DNA of 64,000 bases, taken from NCBI RefSeq assembly GCF_030463565.1, contig NC_134675.1, positions 16,265,862 through 16,329,861 on the forward strand. The letters are read 5' to 3'. The DNA comes from Pelecanus crispus. Taxonomy: Eukaryota; Chordata; Aves; Pelecaniformes; Pelecanidae. The notes under the pieces were generated by a model. It did no database searches. It worked only from the letters and a program-made list of their open reading frames with translations, and was not told the DNA's origin. This document shows, piece after piece, positions 61,066 through 64,000 of the stretch. The stretch's first letter is position 1; each line of letters starts with the position of its first letter. The translations under genes were made by a program, and so were the position numbers.

Positions 61066-64000
61066 TTCTTGTAAATGGGTGTCACATTGGCAAGCATATT
61101 GCTAAGAGTAAAAAAAAAAACAGGAAAAATACTGAGGAAGAATTGCAACCAGCAACCAACATTTATGTGCTATTGTGTGCATGGATGGAAAAGAGCTGGG
61201 AAAATTTCACAAAACAGCTTCTGTACTGGAAGTCCAGCTCTTAGTGGAACAACTGGATACCAACTGCTCATGGCTTTCCTCTTCCAATGCACTTAAATAT
61301 AAATATGCTGGCTCCCAGCATGTGCCAGTCACCTGAGCCTATTCCAGTTTACACAAACATGGCAGTATCACTCAGTGCTTTTATCACTGTAACAGCAGCA
61401 ACAGACTCCTGTCATTTCCTGAACTGGGACAGGTACTATCCTCCCAAATAGTATTTGGGGATGGAGCAAGGGAACAACAGAGACAGAAATGGAATCACTT
61501 ACTTTGATCTTATCCAGTGCCAGATCCAAAACAGCCCACTGCTTTTCTCTGTTTCTTGCAGGCACAGGAGAGAGAAATAAGGAAAAGAATTGGACAAAGA
61601 TAAGTGACAATTTATAATCACAGTTTGTGTTTCAGAAAACCCAAACTTGCTACCCCTGTCATTCTAAAGCAACCACAACAAAAGTCTCAAAACACCATCC
61701 AAAGCAAGGAATTCTGAGAACCAGGTATTGGGCAAAGTTGTTAGATGCTGTTTGTGGATTTTTAATTCTTCCATCTACAAAGGTCACTAATTCATCATAT
61801 CATTGGTGTAGAGGAAGAAAAACAAACAAGAAACATGTTCTAGAAAATACCTTTGCTAAAAGAAAATGTTGTTCCCATTAAGACCCACCATCTCTAATAG
61901 CAAAGAGCCAGGAACTCCTTGGGAAGGGATTCCCTTTCCTGCAGTGGGAGTGTATCCTTGGTAGACTCCTGCTTGACTACAAGGATCCTTTGGTATTTCA
62001 CTAAAGTCTTTTTCTCTGATGCTTAGTCTAGGTCTCAGGGAAAACCAGCACATTTTATGAAGTGAAAGCTTTGCACAAACCCAAATTCTAATTTGTTTGA
62101 GCTGCCAGAGGGTCAGACCAGCTGGCTGCAGCCTGGGTGCTGAAGCATTCATGAAAAAGATGCAGACAAATCAGGCAAAGGCTGCTTATCCCTACTTTAA
62201 ACATGACATAGCCTCTGATAAGAGACACTTTTCAGGAGACACAGTCCACTAAATCGTCTTTGAGTAAAACATGCCTAGTGTGTGGCATCATGTGTTCATT
62301 TCGCACTGATAAGCCTGCTGGCTATCTTGCAGCCTGGTGATTCTTCACATTGCTTGGTGCTGTTCCCATTCATTATCCACCACGATCCATCTCCTGCAGC
62401 CTGATGGAGGTGGGGCTCACAGCAGTCTAGGAGCAGTGCTAGGCATTTGCCATGCTTCTCATAGACATCTAGCTAGCACCTTTGCACAGTGCTGCATTAA
62501 ACTATACAGAAGATGCCTCTCAAGTCAGCAGTACCTCAGATGAGTTTGCACCATGCTTTCTTGAGTAATAGATACATGCCTCAACTTGCCTCTTTTCTCC
62601 ATGCAGGCTGCTCCTGGTCTGCAAAGCTATGTGCAGTGGCACAGTATTCTGTAAGCTGCAAAGTATCTTCTGTTGCAATAAGCTGTCCTTATGGGAGCAA
62701 TAGCTCTCCTCCCTCTTCTTCATGAGCTGGGAGTAATTAAATTGAAGATGATGTGGCTTCACACTTCAGTACACAGATGATAAAACTTTCTCTGACAGTC
62801 AGATTAAGTGCACAATCAGCCAGAGCCCAAGGCCACATTCATGGGAGAGGCCAATTTAGTCAGGGTAGCTGTGTCCACAAGGCAGAGTGACTTTCATGTC
62901 TGTTGAAATGACTTTCTAAGTCTGCCTGCCAGATTCCCCACACTGCGATAGAAATCATGTGGTCAGCATTTTTCTCTTAAACATCTAAAGAGCTCATTCA
63001 CCCCCCGCTCTGAGCAGTCACCCAGCCTGTGCCCATGCTATCATTGCACAGTAACATGTCACTGCTTTCTAAGAGAGTTTTCCAGTGCCATTTACTTCAA
63101 TACATTATGTAAAAATAATCCAGTGACTGGACTGGTAATGCTTGCGCCTACACACAGAGGAGCCCATGACTGTCATTCCCCTGCACACCTGCCCTCTGCA
63201 AATCCCACACTGTTCCTATAAAGGACTGCACAGATTGCTACCCTGCACTTCCCAGATTGCGAGCCAGAAGCAAGCCACAAATATTTACATAAGATAATTA
63301 TGCAAATTCAACCAGAAGTAGTAAAAAAGAAAAAACAACACCCCCCCCCCCCCCCAAACCCCTAACCTTTTCCTGGTCTCTCATACTCATCTTTGTACTC
63401 TCCACAGGTACTCTCAGAAGAACCTCTGCAGTCAGAGCTCAGCTAGTTACCCTGGGGGCAGCACGCCAGAGAAGAAGCTGCTGCTCCATCTGCCAGCTAT
63501 TAAGCAAACCAAGCAGAAAGAGTTGGATAAAAATGGGAGGCAGATATGTGGCACCAAGGTGCCAGTTTTATGGTTGGTTTTGTGAGCATTTTAAAATACA
63601 CTGTAAAACTGATTTGTCATCAGGACAAGAGCATGCGCTTGTCAGTCTCAGTTTTCAGCCAAGTTATCCAATTCACTAGGGCTCTGTTCTCCCTGTTCTA
63701 AGAAAAATAAAGCTTAAAATCCATCCCATAATTTTCCTAGGCTTGTAGTGGATCTGTAAAATGCATAGGAGAGGGGCTCTGAAGAGATATTTACTCATGC
63801 CTTCCCTGTTAGCTTGTATGTGCCTGCAAAAACAGAAGGACAAAAACAATCCACAATGCTTACAAGAGTGTAAGTTGTTTGGATCTGTGTAACACCTTTA
63901 CTGTTCTGGAAATTTTTGGATGCAATGTCAGTTCACACCATCTGCCTGAACTAAAGGTCTCCAGAATTCAGGTGGTAGAGTGCTTTCACACTTGTGTACA
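61066..64000 (+). other. Unannotated DNA to the window end
   Basis: About 2.9 kb of less repetitive DNA with no convincing exon, RNA gene or mobile element. A C run of about 15 bases is at 63342-63356. It could be intron or intergenic DNA. Confidence 0.4.

Overview
This window looks like repeat-dense DNA from a bird, most likely a passerine. The evidence is CR1 LINE fragments with the avian tail, two tRNA-Ile-type SINEs with CR1 tails (TguSINE1-like), and many class III (ERVL-like) LTR elements of avian type. No complete cellular gene is visible. The only host gene remnant I recognise is one damaged exon of HSD17B4 near 21.8 kb. HSD17B4 is Z-linked in chicken, so with this LTR load a degenerate W-linked gametolog is a reasonable but unproven inference.

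Region 1 (1-19.5 kb) is a nest of related ERVL-type elements, here called E1, E2, E3 and E5. E5 (minus, oldest) has its LTR at 17.7-18.2 kb. E2 (plus) sits inside the gag of E5. E1 (plus, 5' part outside the window) sits inside the gag of E2. E3 (minus, 7742-14661, both LTRs, 5-bp target duplication GACAT) sits inside the integrase of E2. The internal plan is gag, an in-frame UAG, protease-RT-RNase H-integrase, a short AT-rich 3' region and no env. Gag has an N-terminal multi-pass hydrophobic region ahead of an ERV-L/Fv1-like capsid. All copies are broken in pol.

Region 2 (19.5-25.4 kb) holds CR1, the HSD17B4 exon, split LTRs, a solo ERVL LTR with target duplication AAGAG, and a 3' LTR of a different ERV family.

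Region 3 (25.4-33.4 kb) is the most unusual part: a decayed Maverick/Polinton (adintovirus-like) DNA element with about 0.97-kb terminal inverted repeats. It has remnants of protein-primed DNA polymerase B, the FtsK/HerA-type packaging ATPase and a small core-type protein. A second fragment at 38.3-39.8 kb carries the same core-type ORF and a penton-like fragment.

Region 4 (33.4-50 kb) is mostly AT-rich non-coding DNA with LTR pieces, a SINE, a CR1 and two degenerate minisatellites (41.8-43.1 kb and 48.1-48.7 kb).

Region 5 (49.3-58.9 kb) has an old plus-strand ERVL-like element (E6) with a gag-pol deletion. It is split by E4 (minus, 50702-57551), whose LTRs differ at only 3 of 561 positions and whose target duplication is GCAAC. 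Region 6 (59.5-61.07 kb) is a CR1 carrying the same unusual double tail as the CR1 at 16.6-17.5 kb. The rest to 64 kb is unannotated DNA.

All positions were read by eye; no alignment or database search was run.
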